Part shown: in pieces, positions 55,263 to 63,999 of the stretch
Numbering within the stretch: the stretch's first letter is position 1
How the letters are laid out: every line of letters starts with the position of its first letter
Source: Flavobacterium cellulosilyticum
Lineage (GTDB): Bacteria; Bacteroidota; Bacteroidia; Flavobacteriales; Flavobacteriaceae
Assembly (NCBI RefSeq): GCF_004349355.1
Contig: NZ_SMFK01000001.1
Span: 620,001-684,000, forward strand
Length of the DNA: 64,000 nucleotides
Reading direction: 5' to 3'
Made by a program: the position numbers and the translations under genes
Notes under the pieces: generated by a model
The model's database searches: none
What the model was told of the DNA's origin: nothing
The model's input: only the letters and a program-made list of their open reading frames with translations

Positions 55263-56446
55263 TGGAAAAAATACTAATCATATCTAATTATTACCCACCT
55301 GAAAAAGGTGCTGCTGCAAATAGAATCGAACAGTTGGCTTTGAAATTAGATCAAAACAAATACAAAGTTACTGTACTTTGTCCTTTAGGGAATTACCCAA
55401 AAGGAGCATTGTTTCCGGAATATAAAGGAAAGTTATTGGTGACTGAAAAACACCATAATATTACAGTAAAACGATTGTGGATTTATCCAAGTATCAGCAA
55501 AAACATCTTAAAAAGAATGCTATCGGTATTATCCTTTTCGACTGCTTTATTTTTCTATTTAATATGCAAAAAAATACCTCATAAAGTAGTGGTTCAATCG
55601 CCACCATTGATGCTCTCTTATATTTCTGTTTTGGTGCTTTCGCTAATGCGAAAAAAGATAATCTTGAATGTTTCTGATTTATGGCCATTGGCGGCAATTG
55701 AATTAAATGCGCTTAAAAAGAATAGTTTTTCACATAAAGTTTCTTTGTTTTTTGAACGATTTATCTATTCAAATTCCAATATAATCCTTGGTCAGTCTAA
55801 CGAAATAATTACTCACATTCATTCGATTTATCCAGAAAAAAAATGCTATTTGTATCGCAATTTTCCCGAACATAAAAGTATAGAACCGCAATTTGATGTC
55901 AATCCCGATGAACCAATAAAATTATTTTATGCTGGTTTATTAGGAATTGCACAAGGTATTTTTGAATTATGTCAAAAAATTGATTTACAAAATTTAAACA
56001 TGGAATTGCACATTTTTGGTGATGGAGCTGAAAAATCTCAAATTGAGGAATTTATTCAACAAAACCCACAGAAAAAAATCGTATTTCACGATATGGTTGA
56101 ACGGGACAAATTACACGAAAGCTTGAAAAAATTTGACATTGCCATCGTTCCACTTAAAAAAAGAATTTATGGTTCTGTACCATCAAAAATATTTGAATAC
56201 AGTGCTTTGGGTTTGCCAATACTTTATTTTGGTGGTGGTGAAGGAGAAACAATTGTTGCCGAAAATAATTTGGGTTGGGTTGCCCATGTTGGTGATTTTG
56301 AAAGTTTAAATACTACATTAATTGAAATCTCAAAAACCGGAAAAGAATCGATTCAAATAATGAAAAAACAGGTTTTCGAATGTGCAGAAAATAAATTCAA
56401 TCTTGATTATCAAATAAAAAAATTAATGAATGAAGGTGTTTTTTAA
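55262..56446 (+). CDS. Family-4 glycosyltransferase
   Basis: The 394-residue GT-B transferase has NYYPPEKGAAANRIEQLALK at the start, LFYAGLLGIAQG and FEYSALGLPILYFGGGEGE with the donor-binding acid residues. It resembles WbuB-type enzymes acting on UDP-amino sugars, consistent with coupling to wecB. It runs convergent with the sugar transferase, with a four-base overlap at 56443-56446. Confidence 0.88.
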   Translation: MEKILIISNYYPPEKGAAANRIEQLALKLDQNKYKVTVLCPLGNYPKGALFPEYKGKLLVTEKHHNITVKRLWIYPSISKNILKRMLSVLSFSTALFFYLICKKIPHKVVVQSPPLMLSYISVLVLSLMRKKIILNVSDLWPLAAIELNALKKNSFSHKVSLFFERFIYSNSNIILGQSNEIITHIHSIYPEKKCYLYRNFPEHKSIEPQFDVNPDEPIKLFYAGLLGIAQGIFELCQKIDLQNLNMELHIFGDGAEKSQIEEFIQQNPQKKIVFHDMVERDKLHESLKKFDIAIVPLKKRIYGSVPSKIFEYSALGLPILYFGGGEGETIVAENNLGWVAHVGDFESLNTTLIEISKTGKESIQIMKKQVFECAENKFNLDYQIKKLMNEGVF

Positions 56447-57798
56447 AATGCTTTTTCGTCTCCTTTTAAAGTAATATAAATGGTGTTAAAAATGATTTCA
56501 ATGTCCAATAAAATGGACCAATTTTCCATGTAGAAAATATCATATTTTACTCGGTTGATGATATCTTCATCAGACTCCACTTCTCCTCTAAAACCTTTGG
56601 TTTGGGCAAGTCCCGTAATTCCAGGTTTCACAAAATGACGCACCATAAATTTATCCGTCATTAAGGCATATTTATCATTATGGCTTACCGGATGTGGTCT
56701 TGGCCCAACAACTGACATATCTCCCCATAAAACATTGAAAAATTGAGGCAATTCGTCAATGCTGTTTTTTCGTATAAAACGACCGATTTTGGTTATTTCA
56801 ATATCATTTTTTAAAGCTAAATCCACATCTGAATGAGAATTGAACTTCATCGATCGGAATTTATAGCAATTAAATACATTGTAATTCAAACCGTTCCTTT
56901 TTTGAACAAAAAACACGGACCCTTTTGAATCCAATTTTATAATTATAGCCATAATTGGAATTAACCAGGACAATATTCCCAAGATTATTATTGTAGAAAA
57001 CAAAAGATCAAAAGCACGTTTTATGATTTTATTCATAGTTTGATCTTGTAGAATATCTCTAGAGGAAATAACAGGAATATAATCATAATATTCGAACTTT
57101 ATATTACGGGAAAGAATTTGTTTTTCATCTGGAATAAACTTCAATGTTTTTAGATTATTATCGGCAAAGTTGATGATTTCTCTAATTTGTTTGTCAGATA
57201 AATCAGCTGTAGCACAATATATTTCATCTATTTTTTTTTCAAATACAAAGGATAGACAAGCTTCTATTTTTTCGCTTTTATGGTTTTCTAAAGTAAAACT
57301 TTTTATTAATTTATACCCATAATCTATATTTTCAGTAAAAAATGCTTTTAACGGATGCGTGTTTTTAGTGTTTCCTAATAACACCACTGTTCTAAAATTT
57401 CTGCCCACTAAAAGCCTATATCTTCTAAGAAAATAATAAATAAAAAGTTTAACAGATAATATGAGGGATAAGGAAATAAAAACAAATAAAACAACTTTCT
57501 TTTGATATAGAAAATCAGAATAAAACAACTCCAATGCCAAGCAAAAAAGAGTGTATAAAAAGCCCTGTTTTAAAGTGCAATTTAGAATAGCAATTACTTT
57601 TGTATAACGGTATACTTCATAAAAACCTAAATAAATTGCAATTAAAACCCAAGCTAAAGTGATGAAAACAGCATAGGAAAATGAATTATTAGCATGAAAC
57701 GGAAAAATATAAAAAGCCGTTACATTGATGATAATCAAATCTATCAAGTAAGAAAATGGGCGAATAAAGCCAGAATATCTCGCTGTTTTAGTTTTCAA
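56443..57798 (-). CDS. Exopolysaccharide initiating sugar transferase
   Basis: The 451-residue membrane protein has four to five helices in its N-terminal half and a polyprenyl-phosphate glycosyl-1-phosphate transferase domain at the end (RAFDLLFSTIIILGILSW, GSVFFVQKRNGLNYNVFNCY, SIDELPQFFNVLWGDMSVVG, KPGITGLAQTKG). It starts the lipid-linked repeat unit. The start codon is TTG (57798), directly preceded by an in-frame TAA, with no early ATG. Confidence 0.9.
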   Translation of the reverse strand: MKTKTARYSGFIRPFSYLIDLIIINVTAFYIFPFHANNSFSYAVFITLAWVLIAIYLGFYEVYRYTKVIAILNCTLKQGFLYTLFCLALELFYSDFLYQKKVVLFVFISLSLILSVKLFIYYFLRRYRLLVGRNFRTVVLLGNTKNTHPLKAFFTENIDYGYKLIKSFTLENHKSEKIEACLSFVFEKKIDEIYCATADLSDKQIREIINFADNNLKTLKFIPDEKQILSRNIKFEYYDYIPVISSRDILQDQTMNKIIKRAFDLLFSTIIILGILSWLIPIMAIIIKLDSKGSVFFVQKRNGLNYNVFNCYKFRSMKFNSHSDVDLALKNDIEITKIGRFIRKNSIDELPQFFNVLWGDMSVVGPRPHPVSHNDKYALMTDKFMVRHFVKPGITGLAQTKGFRGEVESDEDIINRVKYDIFYMENWSILLDIEIIFNTIYITLKGDEKAF

Positions 57799-57854
57799 AT
57801 TATTGGGTATTGGTTTTTAGCACAGGAATATTTCGACTGTTCGATTCGCTACTT

Positions 57855-59537
57855 TTAAATTACATTAAAAATTTGTTCCAAAATCTTGATTGTAATCAAA
57901 TAAGTTGGCTTCACTCCCGTTGTTCCTAATCCTCCTGAAGCTAATGTACTTCCTGTTTCTAATGGATTATCTGATGCATAATAAGCATATCGAACTTTAA
58001 CATCAGGTGGAATACTTTTTCTGATTTTTGATGCTGATTGAATGGCTTTTTGATAATAAGAACCTTCCATTTCCAATCCGATAACACCCCAAGTTGATTC
58101 GTGAAAGAACTTTAATAAATCTTTGTTTTGCAATGAAGTACCAAGAACTGTAACCATGGGTCCTTCGAAAACAGCAATATCATTGCCTTCAAACATTTTA
58201 CCTGACAACTCATTTTTAAAAAAGTAATTATCGGCTGTACCCTCATTGATGTGAGCAGATGGTATCATAATATCACCTTTTCCTCCTTCGAGAATCCCGG
58301 CTTTTCCCATAATTGAAATGGATACCACGTTTATTAAACTATTGTTTTTCTTGAATGGTTTCAAGAGCTCATCGATAGTTTCATAAGCTTGTTCTCCAAA
58401 AGCATAATCCATTACTATTAAAACAGGTGCTTTCTCACCAATTTGAGCTGTTGGAAAAGATGATTTTGCCCAATCTATTTTTGCGGTATCAAAAATTTGA
58501 ACATTTATATTCGTTCCAGAGGCATCTGGAACTGAAATCATTCCATATTGAATTGCAAATTCCTCCACTTTATCTCGAACCTCATTGGCACCCGATTTAC
58601 TCAGTTCTTCATAAATAAAGAAATCTGATTTGTCTTTAAACTTTGTTTTCAACACTGTTGTGGCAAAAATAGAGTTCATTACACTGTGCATATTGGCACT
58701 AATAACGTGAATTGGACGTTCTAAAAGATTGTTTTCCTTCAGAACTTCCTTGATGTTAGTAGCCCAAATTTCACCATGAATATGATGCCCTAATCGTTCT
58801 CTTAAAATTGGACTGAATGTAATCGTTCTTTTGTTGTCTTCTACCACTTCTTCGATGGCTAATTTTCCAAGCCAATAAATGACATGCAAGAATCGATCAG
58901 GAGCTAATTCTGATCCAAATGCATCATAAATATCTAAGACTTCTATAAATGTTCTTCCTAAGATGTTTGCAGCATGCGAAACTGCTTTTTCTCTTTCAAT
59001 TTGTGTCAGCTTTTTCTTTTGAAATACTGCTTGTTCTATCTTTAACCAATCGCGTGAAACTTCTCCAGCTTCATCAAGCAAAACCCTATTCCTTATTTTA
59101 TGGGATTCAATGAAAATGAACGTCAAATGTGTCAAAATATCATAAATATCTGAACGACCTCGCGTAATTTCAACATTCATTTGTTCCTCGTCTATACGAT
59201 AACAATTTCTTTTTCTTTTTGGTGGAACTATAGCATGAAAGTGGGATTTAGAATAGCCTTCATCTGAAGTTAAATTGATAAATCGGCATTCTTCAATTCC
59301 TATTGGAAGTCGTTCAATAACATATAAAAGTCCGCTTAATTCTACTTTTTCTTCAGCAATGTTTCCGTAAATTTCGGGACGTAACGACAATAATGCTTCG
59401 CGCAAAGTTTCGCCAGACACTCCCATAGGTTTATAAAAACCGCGGTTAAACAAATGCCGCATCGTTATGTACATTTTTTCAATTGCAGCAGATGACTCTT
59501 GGGCTCTAGATCGTGATATATTCTTTATTTCTTTCAT
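57855..59537 (-). CDS. Large conserved protein (DUF6909-like)
   Basis: The 560 residues have no signal or membrane helix. I recall a Bacteroidota family, DUF6909, matching it (SRAQESSAAIEKMYITMRHL; RFLHVIYWLGKLAIEEVV; VIGLEMEGSYYQKAI). The C-terminal ~200 residues have a purine-nucleoside phosphorylase-like look (PVLIVMDYAFGEQAYETIDE; GLEMEGSYY), suggesting a nucleotide ligand, but no function is established. The ATG at 59537 is chosen over a TTG at 59573 because TAAATTTG lies between them. Confidence 0.78.
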   Translation of the reverse strand: MKEIKNISRSRAQESSAAIEKMYITMRHLFNRGFYKPMGVSGETLREALLSLRPEIYGNIAEEKVELSGLLYVIERLPIGIEECRFINLTSDEGYSKSHFHAIVPPKRKRNCYRIDEEQMNVEITRGRSDIYDILTHLTFIFIESHKIRNRVLLDEAGEVSRDWLKIEQAVFQKKKLTQIEREKAVSHAANILGRTFIEVLDIYDAFGSELAPDRFLHVIYWLGKLAIEEVVEDNKRTITFSPILRERLGHHIHGEIWATNIKEVLKENNLLERPIHVISANMHSVMNSIFATTVLKTKFKDKSDFFIYEELSKSGANEVRDKVEEFAIQYGMISVPDASGTNINVQIFDTAKIDWAKSSFPTAQIGEKAPVLIVMDYAFGEQAYETIDELLKPFKKNNSLINVVSISIMGKAGILEGGKGDIMIPSAHINEGTADNYFFKNELSGKMFEGNDIAVFEGPMVTVLGTSLQNKDLLKFFHESTWGVIGLEMEGSYYQKAIQSASKIRKSIPPDVKVRYAYYASDNPLETGSTLASGGLGTTGVKPTYLITIKILEQIFNVI

Positions 59538-59555
59538 TAGGTTTTCCTCTAGCAA

Positions 59556-59563
59556 CAAATTTA
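59556..59563 (-). promoter_or_regulatory. -7 box (TAAATTTG) before the DUF6909-like gene
   Basis: On the minus strand TAAATTTG precedes a GAGG-type ribosome site and the ATG at 59537. Its position within the longer frame decides the start. No good TTG partner. Confidence 0.5.
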
Positions 59564-59575
59564 TAGTTTCCAATT

Positions 59576-61057
59576 TTATTTTAATAAATCAACAATTTTT
59601 CTATCGTTACTCAAACGAGGAAGCTTGTTTTGTCCACCCAGTTTTCCTATCGATTTCATGTAGTCTTGAAAACCATTTTTAACCACAGTAGTAACGACCA
59701 CTTTTCGCAATACTTTACCAATAATTAAATCGTCATAATACAAGTTTTGTTTGCACATTGCTTGATCTAGCTTATCTGCAAAATCATCAAGATTATCGGG
59801 TTCATTTTCGAACTCAATAAACCATTCATGATAAGGTAAACCTTCTTTTGGGTTGATTTGTGGCGCTACCGTGAATTCATTGATACGGATGTTTGTTCCA
59901 ATAATAGCTTCTTGCAAGGCGCTTTCAACTTCTTTTCCAATGACGTGCTCGCCAAAAGCGGAGATAAAATGTTTGATTCTTCCTGAAACTATAATTCGAT
60001 ACGGTTTTAAACTCGTAAACTGAACGGTGTCGCCGATATTGTATGCCCAAAGTCCTGCATTGGTCGAAATAATCAACACATAATTGACTCCTAATTCAAC
60101 TTCACCAATAGTATGTCTTTTGGGATTTGAGTTGTAAAATTCCTCGCTTTTTATAAATTCATAAAAAATTCCCGAATTCAATAACAGCAACATTCCTTTT
60201 TCTTTTTGGGAATCTTGATAGGCAAAAAATCCTTCTGAAGCGGGAAACAATTCAATGCTATCTACTTTCCGTCCAATAAGATTTTCAAACTTGGCACGAT
60301 ACGGCTCATAATTGACTCCGCCATAAATGAATAAATTGAAGTTTTTGAAGATTTCTCCTACAGGCTTCCCACCTTTTTGGTGCAATTTCTCAAAATACAT
60401 TTGCACCCAAGATGGAATTCCCGAAATCACTGTCATATTTTGGTCAAAAGTTTCCTCGACAATCGTGTTTATCTTTTTCTCCCAGTCTTCAATACAGTTC
60501 GTTTCCCACGAGGGCATTCTATTTTTTTGTAAATATTTAGGAACAAAATGAGCTACAATTCCTGATAGTCTGCCAAAATTTATTCCGTTTTCTTCTTCTA
60601 ATATTGGACTTCCTTGAAGGAAAATCATTTTTCCATCTACAAAACTGGAGTTTCCTGTTTCGTGAATATAATGTAAAATAGCATTTCGAGCGGATTCGAT
60701 ATGAAACGGCATCGATTCCTTTGTAAGCGGAATATATTTGGCTCCTGAAGTAGTTCCTGAAGTTTTAGCAAAATAAAGTGGTTTCCCTTTCCAGAGAATA
60801 TTTTCCTCCCCGTTTACCACTTTTTCAATGTAGGGTTTTAAATCTTCATAATCCCGAATCGGTACATTTTTTGCAAAATCGTCGAAGGTTTTAATTTGGT
60901 CAAAATGGTGATCTGCACCAAATGAAGTTTTTGAAGCCTGATGTAGTAAATCTTTGAACACTTTACGCTGTGTTTCAATTGGATTTGAAGCCCAAGCTTG
61001 TGTTTTATGATAGATGTTTCGGGCAAATATTTTAGCCAAAAAAGGTTTTAATGCCAT
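59576..61057 (-). CDS. GH3-family adenylate-forming protein
   Basis: This 493-residue protein is related to the plant auxin-responsive GH3 acyl-acid amido synthetases. It has the ATP-loop YFAKTSGTTSGAKYIPLTKE and YGGVNYEPYRAKFENLIG, then LFPASEGFFAYQD and VSGRIKHFISAFGEHVIG. Plant GH3 proteins join amino acids to hormones; the bacterial substrate is unknown. The gene is three bases downstream of the gene at 61061, so they form an operon. Confidence 0.88.
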   Translation of the reverse strand: MALKPFLAKIFARNIYHKTQAWASNPIETQRKVFKDLLHQASKTSFGADHHFDQIKTFDDFAKNVPIRDYEDLKPYIEKVVNGEENILWKGKPLYFAKTSGTTSGAKYIPLTKESMPFHIESARNAILHYIHETGNSSFVDGKMIFLQGSPILEEENGINFGRLSGIVAHFVPKYLQKNRMPSWETNCIEDWEKKINTIVEETFDQNMTVISGIPSWVQMYFEKLHQKGGKPVGEIFKNFNLFIYGGVNYEPYRAKFENLIGRKVDSIELFPASEGFFAYQDSQKEKGMLLLLNSGIFYEFIKSEEFYNSNPKRHTIGEVELGVNYVLIISTNAGLWAYNIGDTVQFTSLKPYRIIVSGRIKHFISAFGEHVIGKEVESALQEAIIGTNIRINEFTVAPQINPKEGLPYHEWFIEFENEPDNLDDFADKLDQAMCKQNLYYDDLIIGKVLRKVVVTTVVKNGFQDYMKSIGKLGGQNKLPRLSNDRKIVDLLK

Positions 61058-61060
61058 GAA

Positions 61061-61561
61061 TTAGTGTTTTTTTACCTTCACTTTTTGAAGGTTCGTTTTT
61101 TCCTCTTTTGCTACTTTTTCTCTTAATTCCAATTCTTCTTTTGAAGGGGAAAAGTCGAATTTCGAAGGTGTATCAGTGCTCGATGCAAGAATGGAATCTT
61201 TATTGAATTTTGCATATTCTAATTCACCAGTAAGTACCTTCCGAATTGCTTTTATATAAACTTCATTTTTCTTTAAAGCCAAAGTTAGTGAATCCGACTT
61301 TAATGCTAATTCAGTTGCATCTTTTTTAAGTTTAGTAGAAGAATATCCAGGTATAAGTTCACGCAAAGGAGTGAAAGCAATGATAAATGTTGTTATTGAT
61401 ATTAGAAAAATAGCACCAAGGGTAGCTACTATAAAAACGTTCATAAGATTCAATTTGAAAGAAAAAAGTTCTTCAAAGGTATCTTCATTCAAAATGACCA
61501 ATCGGTTTTTTGTAAATAATTTATTTTTGAGTTTTTTCCTTTTAAGCCTTTTTTCGGACAT
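61061..61561 (-). CDS. Membrane-anchored coiled-coil protein of unknown function
   Basis: The 166 residues have a basic start (KRLKRKKLKNKLFTKNR), one membrane helix (VFIVATLGAIFLISITTFIIAF, ~42-63), the conserved REL.PGYSST just after it and a charged coiled coil. I recognise it as a conserved Bacteroidota type, without a function; the REL-PGYSS motif is reminiscent of M23 peptidase membrane anchors. It is divergent from tatA. Confidence 0.72.
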   Translation of the reverse strand: MSEKRLKRKKLKNKLFTKNRLVILNEDTFEELFSFKLNLMNVFIVATLGAIFLISITTFIIAFTPLRELIPGYSSTKLKKDATELALKSDSLTLALKKNEVYIKAIRKVLTGELEYAKFNKDSILASSTDTPSKFDFSPSKEELELREKVAKEEKTNLQKVKVKKH

Positions 61562-61719
61562 TTTTATAAGTATATTTTACAAATATAATAATTTAATATC
61601 TTGTTATTAACCCTATTTTTACTTGTTTACAATTATATAAAAATAAATTTTACCAAAGTTTTAACGCTTTTGAATCTAAATAATTAGGCTAAAATGAAAT
61701 TAAGTAAAATAATTCTATT

Positions 61720-61727
61720 TACCTTTG
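61720..61727 (+). promoter_or_regulatory. -7 box (TACCTTTG) of tatA
   Basis: TACCTTTG ends 46 bases before the ATG at 61774. No clear TTG at the usual spacing. Confidence 0.45.
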
Positions 61728-61773
61728 TCTTCATATTTATTAAAAATTTGCTCCGGCAACAAATTATTCAATT

Positions 61774-61953
61774 ATGGGAAGATTAGGTGTTACAGAAATC
61801 CTTGTTATATTGGCAGTTGTATTATTACTTTTTGGAGGTAAAAAAATTCCAGAATTAATGAAAGGGCTTGGAAGTGGAATAAAAGAATTTAAAAATGCAG
61901 CCAAAGACGACGAAAAAAAAGAAGATAAAAAAGAAAGCGAAACAAAAGAGTAA
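61774..61953 (+). CDS. tatA: Twin-arginine translocase subunit TatA
   Basis: This 59-residue protein is short enough to be missed by automated length cut-offs. It has one membrane helix ([20 protein letters not shown], ~7-26) followed by the amphipathic helix [16 protein letters not shown] and a charged lysine/glutamate tail. That is the TatA/E layout, including the FGxxKIPEL motif. TatA forms the pore for folded proteins at the inner membrane. Partner tatC is not in the window. Confidence 0.93.
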   Translation: MGRLGVTEILVILAVVLLLFGGKKIPELMKGLGSGIKEFKNAAKDDEKKEDKKESETKE

Positions 61954-61980
61954 ATTTCTTTAATTTTCGACATTAAAAAA

Positions 61981-62021
61981 GTTCCAATACACAAGTCATT
62001 TATTTACTTGTAGTTTGGAAC
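61981..62021. terminator. Terminator hairpin between tatA and the displaced tex tail
   Basis: GTTCCAA (61981-61987) pairs with TTGGAAC (62015-62021), and ACAAGT (61991-61996) with ACTTGT (62006-62011). On the minus strand it is followed by a run of T's, so it would end transcription coming from tex. It overlaps the stop of the displaced tex tail, which suggests it was once the tex terminator. Confidence 0.7.
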
Positions 62022-62159
62022 TATTTCTTTACTAACCATCGTCAACTGTATTCTTTTCCAATCCTCATTCATTTCAGTTACTCTGACAGTAACATGCGAG
62101 TGTATCACAACTTCGTTTACATCGCTCACAAAGCCAGCTTTGAGTTGGAAAATGTGAAC
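62004..62159 (-). pseudogene. Displaced, diverged copy of the tex C-terminal S1 tail
   Basis: Fifty-one codons plus stop read VHIFQLKAGFVSDVNEVV... and NEDWKRIQLTMV, closely resembling the current tex end (VHISQLKAGFVSDVNTVV... DEDRKRIQLTMVI). The copy lacks one codon in the middle and ends in SKEIVPNYK and a stop. It is open but has a stop just upstream and no start, so it is a fragment. It also ends at a minus-strand terminator. Confidence 0.85.
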
Positions 62160-62181
62160 CTAAGACAATAGCAATTATATT

Positions 62182-62523
62182 CTAATTGGTGTATATTTCA
62201 AAAATATCGTTTTCATTAGTAGAAATAAAATTTATTATTTTATCCTTACTTTCAAGGAAAAGCTCTATTAATTTTTTGGTGTCTAGATTATAGGTTTTAA
62301 GAAAGATTAACTTCGGTGGTGCTTTCCTTAAAAGTACAATTTTCTCAAAATCATCATCTTAACTTACTATTGTAAATCCATTTTTTTTTGCATAATTCCA
62401 AATACCAATATCATCTGCAGGTGGATTTAATTGTAATTCTGAAGCGGGAACAACTTCTTCAAAAAATGGACTAAGCTTTTTTATCATTCGCCAAGAAAAA
62501 TTTTCATCTAATAATAACTTCAC
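62182..62523 (-). pseudogene. DUF5615-type PIN-like toxin gene, inactivated by a nonsense codon
   Basis: From the GTG at 62523 the frame reads VKLLLDENFSWRMIKKLSPF, WNYAKKNGFTIVS, then TAA (62359-62361, codon 55), then continues in frame DDDFEKIVLLRKAPPKLIFL to a natural stop, 113 codons in all. The LLLDEN start and the (S/T)xDDDF centre are typical of DUF5615 proteins, which accompany DUF433 antitoxins. The stop sits exactly before the DDDF motif where family members usually have a residue such as Lys or Asn. Its start overlaps the end of the DUF433 gene. Confidence 0.82.
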
Positions 62524-62751
62524 GAGGCAAAAGCAATCTTAGTTATAGTATCTCGATAAGCAGCAAACGAGAGTGTTGCCATTATTTTTTCTTTATCTAA
62601 TTAAAGGAAAATCTTCGATAATCTCTTCCATCGACATTCCTGACGCTAAATATGATAACACGTCAGAGACCGTAATTCTTGTGCCAGAAACACAAGGTTT
62701 TCCACTTCTAATGCCTGGATTTATGCTAATGTGTTTTTGCCAATTTTCCAT
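62520..62751 (-). pseudogene. DUF433-type antitoxin gene, frameshifted
   Basis: The frame begins MENWQKHISINPGIRSGKPC, then VSGTRITVSDVLSYLASGMS, a DUF433 signature, and stops at codon 53 (DFPLIR then TAA). In the next frame the expected end DKEKIMATLSFAAYRDTITK continues to a stop that overlaps the toxin start. One extra base near 62600 explains it. DUF433 proteins bind DNA and neutralise DUF5615 toxins; with both genes damaged the pair is probably dead. TAAATTTG (minus, 62763-62770) could be its -7 box. Confidence 0.82.
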
Positions 62752-62790
62752 AATTTAGTAATCAAATTTAATCAATTTTTTTGATTCTTT

Positions 62791-63999
62791 TTAAATCACC
62801 ATCGTCAATTGAATTCTTTTCCTGTCCTCATCCACCTCAGTGACTTTTACTTCAACGTGTTGGTGCAATTTCACCACCGTGTTTACATCGCTCACAAAGC
62901 CTGCTTTGAGTTGGGAAATATGAACCAAGCCACTTTCTTTGATACCTAAATCGACAAAACATCCAAAATTGGTAATGTTGTTGACAATTCCGTTTAAAAT
63001 CATGCCTGTTTTCAAGTCTTTGATGGTTTTTACATTCGGGTCAAATTCAAAAACCTTGGCTGATTTTCTGGGATCTAATCCTGGTTTTTCGAGTTCTTTA
63101 ATGATATCTTTTAAGGTCAATAAACCTATTTCTGGTGTGATATAATTTTCAGGTTTTATTAAGGCTGTTTTTTCCTTGTTGCCAATCAAATCGCTCACTT
63201 TTAGTTTCAAGTCTTTTGCCATTTTCTCCACAATTGGATAAGCTTCAGGATGCACCGCCGAATTATCCAAGGGGTTTTTTCCTTCTTTAATTCGGATAAA
63301 AGCCACTCCTTGTTGATAGGCTTTTTCGCCCAAACGAGGTACTTTTTTGAGTTGTTTTCGGTCTTCAAATGGGCCGTTTTCGGAACGATATTGCACTATA
63401 TTTTCTGCCAGCTTCTCTCCTATTCCACTCACATAACTCAACAAATGCTTGCTCGCAGTATTGATGTTTATCCCAACCGAATTCACGCAACGAATCACCG
63501 TGCTATCCAATTCTTCTTTTAACTTGTTTTGATCCACATCGTGCTGATATTGACCTACTCCTATTGCTTTGGGATCAATTTTTACCAATTCGGCCAATGG
63601 GTCACTCAATCGCCTACCGATAGAAACCGAACCACGGACCGTAACATCATAATTTGGGAATTCTTCACGAGCAATTTTCGATGCCGAATACACCGAAGCT
63701 CCCGCTTCTGAAACAATAAAAACCTGAACAGGCTTATCGAAAGCTATTTTCTTTATAAAAAATTCCGTTTCTCTAGAAGCGGTTCCGTTTCCTATTGAAA
63801 TTGCATCAATAGAATAAGCATTTACCATTGATTTTATCTTTTTCATTGCCATGGCCGTTTCGTTTTGAGGCGCATGCGGATAAATGGTTTCGTTGTATAA
63901 TAAATCACCTTTTTCGTCCAAACAAACTATTTTACAACCTGAACGAAATCCTGGATCTATAGCCAAAATACGTTTTTCTCCCAAAGGTGGCGCCAACAA
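62791..63999 (-). CDS. tex: Tex-family transcription accessory protein, C-terminal part (runs off right edge)
   Basis: The 402 visible residues cover the YqgF-like fold (LAIDPGFRSGCKIVCLDEKG, SIGNGTASRETE), the helix-hairpin-helix region (VNSVGININTASKHLLSYVS; KVPRLGEKAYQQ) and the S1 domain (GMILNGIVNNITNFGCFVDL, GIKESGLVHISQLKAG). Tex binds RNA and acts in transcription. The reading frame is complete to its stop, but the last ~45 codons have a diverged double at 62004-62159 across the decayed toxin/antitoxin genes, so its 3' end has been duplicated or replaced. Confidence 0.95.
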   Translation of the reverse strand: MLAPPLGEKRILAIDPGFRSGCKIVCLDEKGDLLYNETIYPHAPQNETAMAMKKIKSMVNAYSIDAISIGNGTASRETEFFIKKIAFDKPVQVFIVSEAGASVYSASKIAREEFPNYDVTVRGSVSIGRRLSDPLAELVKIDPKAIGVGQYQHDVDQNKLKEELDSTVIRCVNSVGININTASKHLLSYVSGIGEKLAENIVQYRSENGPFEDRKQLKKVPRLGEKAYQQGVAFIRIKEGKNPLDNSAVHPEAYPIVEKMAKDLKLKVSDLIGNKEKTALIKPENYITPEIGLLTLKDIIKELEKPGLDPRKSAKVFEFDPNVKTIKDLKTGMILNGIVNNITNFGCFVDLGIKESGLVHISQLKAGFVSDVNTVVKLHQHVEVKVTEVDEDRKRIQLTMVI

